A stretch of DNA of 64,000 nucleotides from Galeruca laticollis (taxonomy: Eukaryota > Arthropoda > Insecta > Coleoptera > Chrysomelidae). The notes under the pieces were generated by a model. That model ran no database searches and had not been told where the DNA came from. It was given only the letters and a program-made list of their open reading frames with translations. The translations under genes and the position numbers were made by a program. The first letter of the stretch is position 1, and each line of letters opens with the position of its first letter. The stretch covers positions 137,973,423-138,037,422 of the forward strand of contig OY998181.1 of assembly GCA_963921935.1 (NCBI GenBank), written 5' to 3'. Shown one piece after another: positions 1-11,487 of this stretch.

Positions 1-2
1 TG

Positions 3-644
3 AACCAGGCAAATTTCTTGAAATGGTTTGAATATCAGTTGCTGCAAAATTTAGAGAATCCTTCTCTAATTATACTTGATAATGCACCTTATCACAGCAT
101 GTTATTGCATAAAACTCCAAATACAGGATGGTCAAAATGTGCTATTCAGGAATGGTTGACAGAAAAAAACATTCCCTATTCTCACATGATGTTCAAAACA
201 GAACTGTTGCAAATCGTTTCTCAGTAAATATACATTTTTTTTGTTTTTTTTTAGAAATAAGCCACCAATCAAGTATATAGTGGACGATATGGCAGAACAG
301 TATGGACACAAAGTTTTACGTCTTCCTCCTTCCATTGCATATTCAACTCTATCGAATTAATTTGGGGCGTAGCAAAAAATTACTACAATAGGCATACTGG
401 TAGGGATGATAACAGTGCGAATAACTGCCTGAACATGTGGCACGAGGCACTGCACATGATAACTCCTGATATGTGGAAAAATTCTATACAACATACTGAA
501 AGAGAGATATTTAAATGGTATGAGAGGGAAAGAATATTCGATCGTCCAGAAATTAGTCCGATAGTTATAAATTTTAATAGTGAAGAGAGTGACACTGATG
601 TTGAATCAGATGAAGAAAATGAACAAGAATTTGAATCTGCCTAG
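3..644 (+). pseudogene. DDE transposase relic (Tc1/mariner-like superfamily), 3' part
   Basis: C-terminal half of a DDE endonuclease of a kind common in insect genomes, truncated by the window edge. The second catalytic aspartate lies in LDNAPYHS (about 79-102). Downstream come GHKVLRLPP and, after a one-base frame change near 330, a block ending NSIELIWGVAKNYY that carries the final catalytic glutamate. The tail is acidic (SEESDTDVESDEEN). A 31-bp GT...AG segment at 224-254 interrupts the frame. Removing it keeps the family reading frame, but 31 bp is too short for an ordinary insect intron, so it may be an insertion or a decayed intron. The frame change makes this copy non-functional. The family call comes from motif recognition. 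No terminal inverted repeat was identified. Confidence 0.75.
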
Positions 645-1535
645 TTTCATTTCACAATATGTTGATTTGTTTAATGTTAGTTTTTGTCTTCATTATTAAA
701 CATATTTTATTTTATTCCTTGTATTTTTATTATATTCATTTATTAAAAGATTTGGTAAGTCAGTAATAACCTTACCACTTTTATTCTAGAATTCCTTACT
801 GTGTGAAATCTATTCATAAATTTAATTAACAAAAAACGTAATTGAAAAAACTCCACACTATATTAAACGAAAACTATCAAACTATCGATAATTTTGTAGT
901 TTTCATTTATAATATTGTGAAATTTTCTACATTTACGTTTTTTGTTCACTTCAGTTATTTTCTGTTAATTTTCATATTTCGTGAACACTCTGACAACGCT
1001 ACAAATGTTCACAATGATGACGTAAACGCAACTTTATTTGGTTTTTACTATACATTTGATTCAATGTTCATCACACAAATATGTTGTATTGTCATACACT
1101 TGTTGTTTTACGGCACGCTGGCTTATTAGCCACCGTATTTTAACGTCAAACTTGTCATCGGATATCATTTAGTTTACACTTCTGAATGGGAATTTCCATG
1201 ATGTGAAATATAATTTTACACCCTCTTAAAGGGATATTTTAATGTTTTTTTAATGATATTATTGTAACAATGACTTAACTTCATACGTTGTTTCAATTTT
1301 ATTAGCTGGATGTTTTTTGACACCTGTTTTGGATCTTTTTTTATGACGTAAGTTCAACTTTTTAAATTGTTTTTTTCAAAATTTTACAAACATTAATTTT
1401 ATAGGACAGCTTTGATAATGGCTTAATGCGCTTAGCTGCATTTTAATAAATATATACACATTGAGTACTCGTCGTTTACATTCACTCAATTTATATCTAG
1501 TGTGTACACCATACCCACAGAAAGTTGTATTAACA
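645..1535. other. AT-rich spacer, no gene recognised
   Basis: Only AT-rich sequence with short, compositionally biased open frames. It probably contains the 3' untranslated end of the DDE element to the left, but I see no terminal repeat that fixes the boundary. Confidence 0.4.
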
Positions 1536-1620
1536 ATGAACCAACTACAGCTAAATATGGTACCGGATCTACACAAATTAATGATCAGTTACCTTTTAAT
1601 ATGCCGCCAGAAAAACTACT

Positions 1621-2371
1621 CCAAATGAGCTCCCAATCTTCAACGGTAATCCTTCTGATTGGCCGTTATTCATAAGTTGTTATAACAGATCAACAATAAC
1701 TTGTGGTTTTGATAACAATGAAAACTTACTCAGACTACAGAAAAGCATCAGAGGATCTGCAAGGACAGCTGTTACCTCAGATAATAACTACGTTGAAGAT
1801 TCTTTATGGTAGACCGGAACAAGTCATAGAAACACATATTAACCACCCCCAAGAATGGAGAAACTTGAAACACTGGTTGAATATTCTCTAGCAGTAAAAA
1901 ACCTATGCGTTTCCTTAGAAGCAGCTAAATTGAACGATTACTTGAACAACCCAATATTGTTGCATGAATTGATAGAAAAGTTTCCATCGCAAATCAAAGT
2001 AAATTGGGCCTTGCACCGCAGTTCGTTATAGTTCAAGGGTCTTACCGAATTTGCTGATTGGATGTAAAATACTGCTACGAATCTACCCTTCTTATACCAG
2101 ATCGTAAGAAACAATTTAATCAAAGTGAACGTACTAATGTTCATAATACTAATAGTGGATCGTATGATAAGGACTTTGGTTGCAAAATATGCAAAGTGTA
2201 TGCAGGTTGCTGTATGCAAACAATTCCGAAATTATCCAGTATCTGAAAAATGGAAAGTAATAAATTCGATGAAATTATGTAGGCTATGATTGAAAAGACA
2301 CATATTTCCATGTAAGTATCCAGTTGAGTGCAACATAAATCAATGCCAGAGCAAACATCATCCCCTTCTCC
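1621..2371 (+). pseudogene. BEL/Pao gag remnant
   Basis: The first readable block, from 1621 in frame with ELPIFNGNPSDWPLF, is typical of the DUF1759-like Gag domain of BEL/Pao elements. A frameshift near 1770 moves the frame to LKILYGRPEQVIETHI, another conserved Gag segment. Near 2290-2370 a zinc-knuckle remnant reads CNINQCQSKHHPLLH. Stops, including one in the zinc-knuckle region near 2285, show it is dead. Known of the family: this protein packages element RNA in virus-like particles. Confidence 0.75.
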
Positions 2372-2532
2372 ATAACAACGCAGATATTAATCCAGAAACT
2401 CAAACTCCGCAAGAATCTACCAGTCCCGAGCCATACTATGTCTCAGTGTCTTCAGAGATTACTATGACTCAGGTAACATCCCAATGTATCCGTTTCAGAA
2501 TATTACCTGTGATTCCAAAGAATTGAGACAAA

Positions 2533-4350
2533 ATAGTAAAAACCTTTGCATTCCTAGATGAAGAATCTTCGGTCACCTTGTTGAATGAAAATATAGCCAA
2601 GGAGTTGAATTTACAGGGGGACCAAGAAAAATTATGCCTCCGATGGACTGGAGATCAAAAGCGTTTAGAGAATAATTCAAAGAGAGTTTGTTTGTCTATT
2701 GCAGAAGATTTTAAAGGGTCAAAACAATTTGAATTTCGTCCAGCATGCACGCTGCCTTAAGCCTTCCTCAACAATCACTTGATAGCGAGGAACTTAAGCA
2801 AAACTATTCTTATTTGAATAATTTACCGTTGGAATCCTATAAGAATGCAACTCCGCAAATACTTATTGGACTAGATAACTGGGAACTGGCATTACAAATT
2901 GGTGTAAAAGAAGGTCATGAAGGACAGCCTATAGCTGCAAAATGTAGGTTAGGATGGACAGTTTTTGCTATACTGCCCATAAACTTATCAAACAGCACAG
3001 CAGCATTTAATTACCATGTTTGTGTTGTCTGTTGCGAGGAAAGAAAAAGTAATGAAAAATTACACGATGCGATGAAAGAGTATTTTGCAGTGGAAAGTTT
3101 AGGAGTACAGTCATCAAATATTTTCTCCAAAGAACAGCAGAGAGCTAAGAGCATACAAGAAACTACACTCAGTAAGGATGGAAATAAATATAATATTGGT
3201 TTGTTATGGAAATATGAAGAAGTTAACTTACCTGATAGTAAAGGCATGGCAATAAGAAGAATGGAATGTATAGAGAAACGTATAAAATACAATCCAAAAT
3301 TAGCTATTAGAATGAATAAGCAATTAGAAGAGTATGTCGAGAAAAAATATATAAAGAAACTTTCTGAAAAAGATCTATTCGAACCTTGCCGTAAAATATG
3401 GTATCTACCCATATTTCCAGTTTTCAATGCAAATAAACCTCACAAATTTAGGATCGTTTGGGACGCATCTGCTTCAGTTCAAGAAATATCTCTAAATTCA
3501 ATGCTAATGAAGGGAGATGATCAACTAGCATCTCTGTTAGGTCAACTTTTACGTTTCCGAGAAAGGAAAAGAATTGTGCTGATATTCAAGAAATGTTTCT
3601 TCGAGTTGGGATAATAGAAGAAGACCAACAAGCACAACGATTTTTGTGGCGGAATGGCAATCCTAAAAATCCTATGGAAACCTACGTTATGACCTTTGGA
3701 GCCTCATGTTCACCAAGTTGTGCTCAGAATGTGAAGAATATAAATGCCAATAAATACTTATCAGAATATCCAAGAGCAGTGGAATGTATAACAAAAAATC
3801 ATTACGTAGATGATCTATTGGATTCAGTAAATACCGAAGACGAAGCGATAACAATCGCCAAACAAGTTTATTTTATACATTCCCAAGCAAATTTTGAAAT
3901 AAGAAACTGGCGATCAAATTCTAGAAAGGTTTCAGAAACTATGAATGCATCTTCAGAAAATCCCGTAGAAATTAACATGAGTATTGGAAGTGAGAAAGAC
4001 GCCGAAAAAGTCCTGGGCATGTGGTGGGACTTAAAAAAAGATTGTTTCATTTATTCCCTACGATTTGAGAAAATAAATAAACAGACCCTGAATGGTGACA
4101 GAAAATCTACAAAGAGAGAAATTTTGCGTATTCTTATGTCAGTGTATGATCCATTGGGACTCCTTTCCAACTTCCTCATTTATATAAAAATTCTTCTTCA
4201 AGAAATATGGAGAAGCAATATTAATTGGGATCAACCTTTAACAGAGACACAATTTTAAAAATGGCTTATTTGGTTAAAACTACTTCCAAAAATAGAAAAG
4301 CTGTCATTACCTCGATGTTATCTGACGAATCTAAGAAATTGGGATGGAGT
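2533..4350 (+). pseudogene. BEL/Pao pol remnant: protease and reverse transcriptase
   Basis: The aspartic-protease-like (DUF1758) part starts near 2533 with AFLDEESS, where family members usually have LDEGSS, so the active-site glycine is replaced. It continues through LPLESYKNATPQILIGLDNW (about 2828-2884) and AAKCRLGWTVF. Reverse transcriptase follows from about 3390 (FRIVWDAS); its first catalytic aspartate is in ADIQEMF, reached only after a frameshift near 3570. The catalytic YVDD is at 3803-3814. The frame continues past a TAA at 4256-4258 to RCYLTNLRNWDG, then ends at the next element. RNase H and integrase are absent. Confidence 0.85.
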
Positions 4351-4357
4351 AACTGTA

Positions 4358-6218
4358 CCGGGTGTCCCAATAAGAATGGCTCTCGGTCATATCTCGGGAA
4401 AAAAAATGTATAACAAAAGTGACCTTGAAAAAAACCTGGAAATTATTTACAGAGTTGTAGGTCCACCACCAGAGGGCGTAATTAAATACCAAAAATTATA
4501 AAATGAATAATTTACAAATTTTGCCCAATCAAGATGCATTCAAACTATGATTATCGTATCCTTCAAGAAATTCAGCGTATATTTGATTTTACAAGTTTTA
4601 GTCTATCTCTTCAAATAAGATGGGGGGGGGGGGGAAGCGGGAACTTTATTATGGAAAAACGCCTGTAATTCCAGTTCTACTTAACCTATCTATGCAAACT
4701 TAGTCTTTTTGAAGATAGCTCCTTTCTACCAATGTAAGAGTTATAATTTCGAAACAACCTAATGAGTAACGTATACGCTAGAGGGCGCTATTCATTTATT
4801 TTTTTAAATCTAGCTATCCTTGAAAAATGTTGAATGGAAACATGCAGTTTTAATTAAGGAATATAAAAGTAGACCAAATTAGCAACAGAATGGCGAAAAC
4901 CGCATGTCGATATATTCTTCGTATTACGAGATATCCTAAGAAATGTGTAAATTTTAAGCATTTTCCTTTAAACATAAATTACTCCGGTTTGACTCAACGG
5001 ATTTTAACATTTTTTGACTCCTCAAAATTGTCTTTCCTTGTTCTAATAATTAGAGTTCCAATTATTATATCAATATCACTTATGCTGTCACCGGGAAACT
5101 GCGTTATGGAAGTTAAAATGTAAATATATAAAAACAAGTAGTGGGCCATGAAAAAAACAAAACAAAAAGATATGTCTTGTGTCAAATTAATAAACCTAGA
5201 AATTTGTTCATTTACGCGTCATTGCGATTTGTGTGCATTGAATTCGATATAAAATTTACTTAAAAGTTATGTCTAAGATGATTCTTACAAACGAAGAAGC
5301 ATTTGATATGATAGGCATTTACTTTGAATGTATGAGAAATGCAACTGTTGCGACTAGGGTATATGCCATACAAAATTCCCAAATACGTCATCCCGGTAGC
5401 AGAGTTTTTCGTCGACTCATACACCGCTTAAGAACGACTGGAAATGTAAATATTCCTGTATTTAGAAGACGCGGCAGAGGTCGTTCAGAGGAAAACACAA
5501 TAAATGTTTTGGCATATATGCAATTTAATACACATTTAAGTATTAGAGCAATAAGTAGAGACTTGGGAATAAGCAGAACCACCGTTCAACGTATTTTGAC
5601 CGGACACAGGTAAATTATGATGTCAAAAGATATGTTTCTTAAACAAAATGTACCCGCATTATATTATTTGTGAGCATGGTTAATGTTAACATAATAATTT
5701 ATTTATCATTCCGGAAAGATATTTAATAGGACATTAAATTTCTTTTAGATTTCATCCATATCATATAGTACTGCATTAACAATTGGTTGATCGTGATTAC
5801 GACAGAAGGTTGGATTATGGCAACTGGTTACTACATGTGGTATACGATGACCCTTAATTACTGTCACGTATTTCGTGGTCAGACGAAGCTACATTTAGTA
5901 GTGATGGTACGGTTAACCGGCAAAATATGCACTATTGGTCACAGAATAATCCACGCTGTATGGAAGTTCAGTATCAGGAGCGATGGTCGGTGAATGTATG
6001 ATGTGGTATTGTAAATGATCAGATAATTGGACCTTTTATTTTTGACAACGCAACTAACGGGGAACGCTACCTAAATTTTATAAGGTATGAATTACCACTT
6101 CTTCTAGAAGATATATCACTAGCAACCCGTAGGTCTATGTTGTTTCAGCACGATGGGTGTCCGGCGCATTTCTCCAGACAAGTTAGAGAATTTTTAGATA
6201 ATGATTATCCTGATAGGT
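4358..6218 (+). mobile_element. Tc1/mariner-superfamily element, 3'-truncated
   Basis: The left end appears to be the sequence from 4358, CCGGGTGTCCCAATAAG, directly after a TA dinucleotide and inside the BEL/Pao frame, as expected for insertion at TA. The element carries the transposase gene at 5269. It is cut at 6218, where sequence shared with 17991 onward begins. No matching right terminal repeat was found. A run of 13 G lies near 4622-4634. Confidence 0.6.
5269..6218 (+). pseudogene. Tc1/mariner-like transposase with N-terminal helix-turn-helix, truncated
   Basis: The first exon (5269-5609) starts at ATG and encodes a DUF4817-like N-terminus followed by a DNA-binding helix-turn-helix (ISRDLGISRTTVQRIL). 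A GTAAAT...TTTTAG intron of 139 bp (5610-5748) is followed by exon 2, beginning FHPYHIV. Two catalytic aspartates are visible: SDEATF (about 5890) and QHDGCPAHF (about 6146). Two nonsense codons (near 5775, and a TGA in place of the tryptophan of VWCGI near 5998) and loss of everything after NDYPDR, including the third catalytic residue, make it inactive. Family knowledge: such proteins cut and paste their element at TA. Confidence 0.8.
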
Positions 6219-7836
6219 GTTGTGTTGTCAGTTGTAATGTTGCTGTATCAGCTCAGTCTGTTAGTGCTCCGGTTACTGAACATCAGTCTTTCGTATGCTC
6301 CATATGTGGCATGAAATTTCCATATTCTATAAATATTTTTAATCATCTTAAAAAAAACACATAAAGTCTGTAAATCTAAGCATTCATTATATTATACACT
6401 TTGCTAAGTGTACAATTATTCAATGTATCCTTCGGGGGTATTCATAAGAGGTTTAATAAATTGGACTATGAGGAAATCTTATGGATATATTTATATTTAG
6501 TTTCATCTCAATGTCAGATCGAATTTGTGTTGATACTTGTAGTGTTGCTTTATTCTCTCAGTCTGCTAGTGCTGATGGAAAATTTTAGTTGCATTTATCT
6601 ACTCTCTTATCATTACCCAAGTAAATCAACTTACGTCGGTTACATCAGGTTCACCTGGTTCTTTTTTTTTAAGTTTTTCTTTCAAATCTATTATCATACG
6701 TTATGGAAAACAAATTTCCTCCTATTAATTAGGATTTGTTGTTTGGTTAATGTTGATTGATAATGTTAATTCACGTTGTATCTGAATTATCTTTGCAGAT
6801 GTTCTCCGTTTTGTTTAATAGTAATCTTTCATATATTCTTTACATAATATTCTAGACTTCATCTAATTAATATTGTTATTATTATATTGATAGTTTTATT
6901 ATCTATAATTCCACATCATTATGAATATAATGGTGTATCAAAAGTATGATACTAAATGTAAAGTATCATTACTTTTATATATTAGTTGAATATTACATGG
7001 TCACATTAATGGTCTCATATTCAGTAAATTGTTGGTCTTTAGTATTTTGACAGGTATCGTTATACAGTCTACGTGTTAGTACGTGATGTATATTGAATCA
7101 ATGTATCCTTCGGGGGTATTCATAAGAGGTTCAGCAAATTAGATTATGAGGAAATCTTATGGATATATCAATTTGATATTTGGACATGGAAACACCTATG
7201 ATGATGGAGGTATCCGTAGAAGTTATCAGTGGTAAGAATTACTTTATATTATAAAGGTAGTTATAAAATTGCAAAGACATATAATGTTATGTGTATTTTG
7301 TGTAGAATATCTTTCAAATGGTTATTTGATTTATAATTATCTAATGACTTATTATAATATTTATGTATTGCGTTTACATCTTGTTTGTATGTATTATAGG
7401 ATAGTATGTTCGCAAATCGTATATCAATATATTTATTATGATGTATTCTATTAATTATGAAATTATTATGTATATGCAACTCTATTGAACGTTGTGATGT
7501 ATTAATTCTAAAAGGCGATAAGTTACATGTCATAGTGTCTTGTATAATCGTTTTCACTGTGTAGGTATTGGAAATGATTCGTATTGTATGTGATATTAAT
7601 AAGGTTTGTATATTCTGAATGTTTGTTATGTTTATAATATATAATTGTTCTAATATGCATATATCTAATTTTTTTATCTCTTTATTTACTAATTATGCTG
7701 TGATATATTTATGTATTATCATTGTTAATACTGTTATATGTCTTTATGAAAATAAACTTGTATATACCTATTAGTGTTTTTAAATGAAACTCAAGGTCTC
7801 TAGTTAATTCCACAATATAATACAAGTTATTGAAAA

Positions 7837-7892
7837 TTCTAAAAAATTGACAATTGTTTCGATAAATCAATATCATCGTCAGAATGACAGAA
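7837..7892 (-). ncRNA. Hammerhead-ribozyme-like motif in Penelope 3' region (left arm)
   Basis: Exact inverted copy of the motif at 10934-10989; see that entry for the structure. It lies downstream of the minus-strand reverse transcriptase frame. Confidence 0.45.
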
Positions 7893-8145
7893 GTTACATT
7901 TCATTTTATGCCTACCTGATGTTTAGTAGTTATATTTTTGGCTAAACCAAGAAGTAACCTAACTTGTGATTGGCTTAATATATGTTTATAGAAAAAAGAA
8001 GAAGATGTGATATTACAAATATTGAAGCTTAGATATTATTAGCCCTATGGTGATATCCTGGATATCATTTTTCCAATTAAGATCAGTATAACTGTGCAAT
8101 GATATAGAAAACCAGGAAAACTATATCTGCTGATCTTTACAATTA

Positions 8146-9499
8146 TCACTTAATAAGACAGTTTATTAGTGGAGAATTCCCTAGATTTAACTGTTCATTG
8201 ACAACTTCATATTGTGGGTTTCTTAAATGTCTTCTAATTTCCAGTTCTTCAAGGAAATCCAGTTCTTGTTTCTTTTCACAAATATGCAGCACTTCTAGTT
8301 CTGTGTTAGGTGTCAATGAATGATTGGTGTCAAGTAGATGTTTTGCGTAGTGAGATTTATCTGGTTGTTTTAATCTGTAAGCTCGTAAGTGCTCACTGTA
8401 TCGTATTTCAAAATTCCTAAGGGTCTGACCCAAATAGACAGCATTACATTCTGGACATTTGAGTTTATATATACCTGACTTCTTTAATAGTGGTATTTTT
8501 GTTTTTACATTTAACAATTTTGTACTAACGTTACTTTCTATTTTAAAAGAAATTGTTGCATTTGTTGCTGAAGATATTATCTTTGAAATATTATTAGAAA
8601 TATTTCCTGCATATGTGATGGTTTTATAAGTTTTAATTTCATCAGCTTGTTTAGGATATATTAGTTGTAATGCCACTTTTTTCTCTTTTTTACTAATTAG
8701 TTTATTTATCATATCTAATGGATAACCGTTAGATGTTGCTATTTGTCTAATTGTATTAATCTCTCTATCAAAATTACATTTGTTCATAGGAACTGAAAAA
8801 GCTCTATGTATCATTGAATTATATGCTGCTAGTCTGTGTGAGACAGGGTGGCTAGAATTGAATGGAATTGTCACATCAGTCTGTGTTGGTTTTCGGTAAA
8901 TTGAATAATCAAGTACATCATTAACTCTTTGAATTTTTAAATCAAGAAAATTGATTGAGCTATTTTCTTCAATTTCTAATGTAAATTTAATTTTCGGGTG
9001 TAAATTATTGATGTGGTTGAAAAACACATCTAATTGTCGCTCACTACCCATAAAACAAGCTAATATGTCATCCACATATCTATACCAAAATAAAATATTT
9101 TTCGAAATATTACTTTCAAAGATCTTTCTTTCTAAATTGTCCATAAAAATGTTTGCTAAAATAGGTGATATAGGGCTTCCCATTGGTAAACCTTCATTTT
9201 GAATATATATCTTATTGTCAAAAGTGAAATAATTCTGATTAATGCATACATCAAATAAATTAAGTATATCTGATATTATTCCTGGATTAATATTTTTATC
9301 TTCTAGTAATTTTCTTACAAGTATTAGACATTCTTTAGGAGGAATTTTAGTAAACATATTAGTTACATCGAACGATATGAGTTTATAGTTATCTTGCAAG
9401 TGGATTGATTTCAACTTTTTGATTAGTTCTATTGAATTTCTAATTGAGTACTGAGATTCATATCCGTAAGTATTGAGTATATTGTTGAGCTTTTTTGTC
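8146..9499 (-). pseudogene. Penelope-like reverse transcriptase with GIY-YIG endonuclease (left copy, 5'-truncated)
   Basis: Read on the minus strand, the frame is open from the dimer junction at 9499 to a stop at 8146 (about 450 aa); the first internal methionine-like position (9414) is not a natural start. Reverse transcriptase motifs in order: SFDVTNMF with the first catalytic aspartate, GLPMGSPISPILANIF, then YRYVDDILACF. The C-terminus holds a GIY-YIG nuclease domain: KSGIYKLKCPEC, AVYLGQTLRNF, RYSEHLRAYR. This arrangement defines Penelope-like elements, which cut chromosomal DNA and prime reverse transcription there. The N-terminal part of the polymerase is missing, so this copy cannot work alone, but the remaining frame is undamaged. 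Confidence 0.9.
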
Positions 9500-10680
9500 T
9501 AATACTTGTAAGAAAATTACTAGAAGATAAAAATATTAATCCAGGAATAATATCAGATATACTTAATTTATTTGATGTATGCATTAATCAGAATTATTTC
9601 ACTTTTGACAATAAGATATATATTCAAAATGAAGGTTTACCAATGGGAAGCCCTATATCACCTATTTTAGCAAACATTTTTATGGACAATTTAGAAAGAA
9701 AGATCTTTGAAAGTAATATTTCGAAAAATATTTTATTTTGGTATAGATATGTGGATGACATATTAGCTTGTTTTATGGGTAGTGAGCGACAATTAGATGT
9801 GTTTTTCAACCACATCAATAATTTACACCCGAAAATTAAATTTACATTAGAAATTGAAGAAAATAGCTCAATCAATTTTCTTGATTTAAAAATTCAAAGA
9901 GTTAATGATGTACTTGATTATTCAATTTACCGAAAACCAACACAGACTGATGTGACAATTCCATTCAATTCTAGCCACCCTGTCTCACACAGACTAGCAG
10001 CATATAATTCAATGATACATAGAGCTTTTTCAGTTCCTATGAACAAATGTAATTTTGATAGAGAGATTAATACAATTAGACAAATAGCAACATCTAACGG
10101 TTATCCATTAGATATGATAAATAAACTAATTAGTAAAAAAGAGAAAAAAGTGGCATTACAACTAATATATCCTAAACAAGCTGATGAAATTAAAACTTAT
10201 AAAACCATCACATATGCAGGAAATATTTCTAATAATATTTCAAAGATAATATCTTCAGCAACAAATGCAACAATTTCTTTTAAAATAGAAAGTAACGTTA
10301 GTACAAAATTGTTAAATGTAAAAACAAAAATACCACTATTAAAGAAGTCAGGTATATATAAACTCAAATGTCCAGAATGTAATGCTGTCTATTTGGGTCA
10401 GACCCTTAGGAATTTTGAAATACGATACAGTGAGCACTTACGAGCTTACAGATTAAAACAACCAGATAAATCTCACTACGCAAAACATCTACTTGACACC
10501 AATCATTCATTGACACCTAACACAGAACTAGAAGTGCTGCATATTTGTGAAAAGAAACAAGAACTGGATTTCCTTGAAGAACTGGAAATTAGAAGACATT
10601 TAAGAAACCCACAATATGAAGTTGTCAATGAACAGTTAAATCTAGGGAATTCTCCACTAATAAACTGTCTTATTAAGTGA
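9500..10680 (+). pseudogene. Penelope-like reverse transcriptase with GIY-YIG endonuclease (right copy, more truncated)
   Basis: Continuous frame from the junction at 9500 to the stop at 10678-10680. The protein is identical to the minus-strand copy where they overlap: GLPMGSPIS block (from 9634), YRYVDDILACF, and the GIY-YIG domain (KSGIYKLKCPEC near 10349, EHLRAYR near 10435). It begins after reverse transcriptase motif A, so it lacks the first catalytic aspartate and is certainly inactive. No frameshift or stop occurs, consistent with a recent insertion. Confidence in the family is high; the protein is a fragment. Confidence 0.9.
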
Positions 10681-10933
10681 TAATTGTAAAGATCAGCAGA
10701 TATAGTTTTCCTGGTTTTCTATATCATTGCACAGTTATACTGATCTTAATTGGAAAAATGATATCCAGGATATCACCATAGGGCTAATAATATCTAAGCT
10801 TCAATATTTGTAATATCACATCTTCTTCTTTTTTCTATAAACATATATTAAGCCAATCACAAGTTAGGTTACTTCTTGGTTTAGCCAAAAATATAACTAC
10901 TAAACATCAGGTAGGCATAAAATGAAATGTAAC

Positions 10934-10989
10934 TTCTGTCATTCTGACGATGATATTGATTTATCGAAACAATTGTCAATTTTTTAGAA
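10934..10989 (+). ncRNA. Hammerhead-ribozyme-like motif in Penelope 3' region (right arm)
   Basis: CTGACGA (10944-10950) matches the CUGANGA core. One extra T is followed by a GATA/TATC stem with loop TTGATT, then GAAA (10966-10969). A two-base stem III (AC...GT) with loop AATT leads to GTC, where cleavage would follow C10977. Stem I can form from ATT/AAT and, past an internal loop, TTCT (10934-10937) with AGAA (10986-10989). Penelope-like elements are known to carry minimal hammerheads of this layout. The extra T after the core, and the short stems, leave activity uncertain. Confidence 0.5.
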
Positions 10990-11487
10990 TTTTCAATAAC
11001 TTGTATTATATTGTGGAATTAACTAGAGACCTTGAGTTTCATTTAAAAACACTAATATGAGCATATTCCACGAAGTAAGGGTCGAGACAGTCAATTGTAT
11101 ATACCTATTTATTCGTATTATTTATTCCTGTGTATACTTTAACATATTTAGTCTATCTTTTATTATAATCAAGTCATATTATAATGTTTAAGGTAGTTGT
11201 GAATAATGTATTTGAATTGGAGAATATTCAAATTAAGTAATAATTATCTTTAACATTGTAATATGATGAGTTCAGTATAATAAAAGGGAACATCAGATTG
11301 ATTAGGAAAATATAAATAAAAGTCGCAATAGTGTATATTTAAATGGTATAACTAAATAGTGAAAGGAATAGTATCTTTATAAGTGCTAGACTACTATATT
11401 CGTTTTCATATTTGGAGTGTTAGTTGTTTGTTTTTTGTGAATAATAATTAAATTAATTAAAAATTTGTTATATTGCATATTTTAGAG

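Larger units (their letters stand above)
1536..4357 (+). mobile_element. BEL/Pao LTR retrotransposon remnant
   Basis: Decayed internal region of a BEL/Pao retroelement in the normal order gag, zinc knuckles, aspartic protease, reverse transcriptase. No LTRs, RNase H or integrase remain: the 3' end stops at about 4357, where a Tc1/mariner-like element begins. Many frameshifts and stops show it is old. Confidence 0.85.
7773..11094. mobile_element. Penelope-like element, head-to-head inverted dimer
   Basis: Two 5'-truncated copies of one Penelope-like retroelement are joined head to head at 9499/9500. The left copy (7773-9499, minus strand) and right copy (9500-11094, plus strand) share an apparently near-perfect palindrome of about 1.55 kb per arm (7773-9330 against 9500-11055). 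The right copy extends about 40 bp further at its outer end. The insertion is flanked by a 15-bp direct repeat, TTGTATATACCTATT, at 7758-7772 and 11095-11109. The uninterrupted paralogue near 19526 has this sequence once. The structure therefore went in as a single event, as reported for Penelope-like elements. Confidence 0.93.
6219..11487 (+). repeat. Virus-like element copy A (3' part), split by Penelope insertion
   Basis: 6219-7772 and 11110-11487 are nearly identical to 17991-19912. The copy starts inside the third exon of the spliced gene seen intact in copy B (about TGTGTTGTCAG) and ends at ATATTTTA. It includes the zinc-finger-like end of that gene (stop at 6362-6364) and two direct repeats of about 70 bp (6421-6490, 7099-7168). 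The left truncation falls directly on the broken Tc1-like transposase. No target duplication was found around the whole copy. Confidence 0.8.

Noticed and set aside
842..1129. 95-codon open frame, hydrophobic
   Set aside because: No ATG start, composition follows AT-rich DNA, no recognisable motif.
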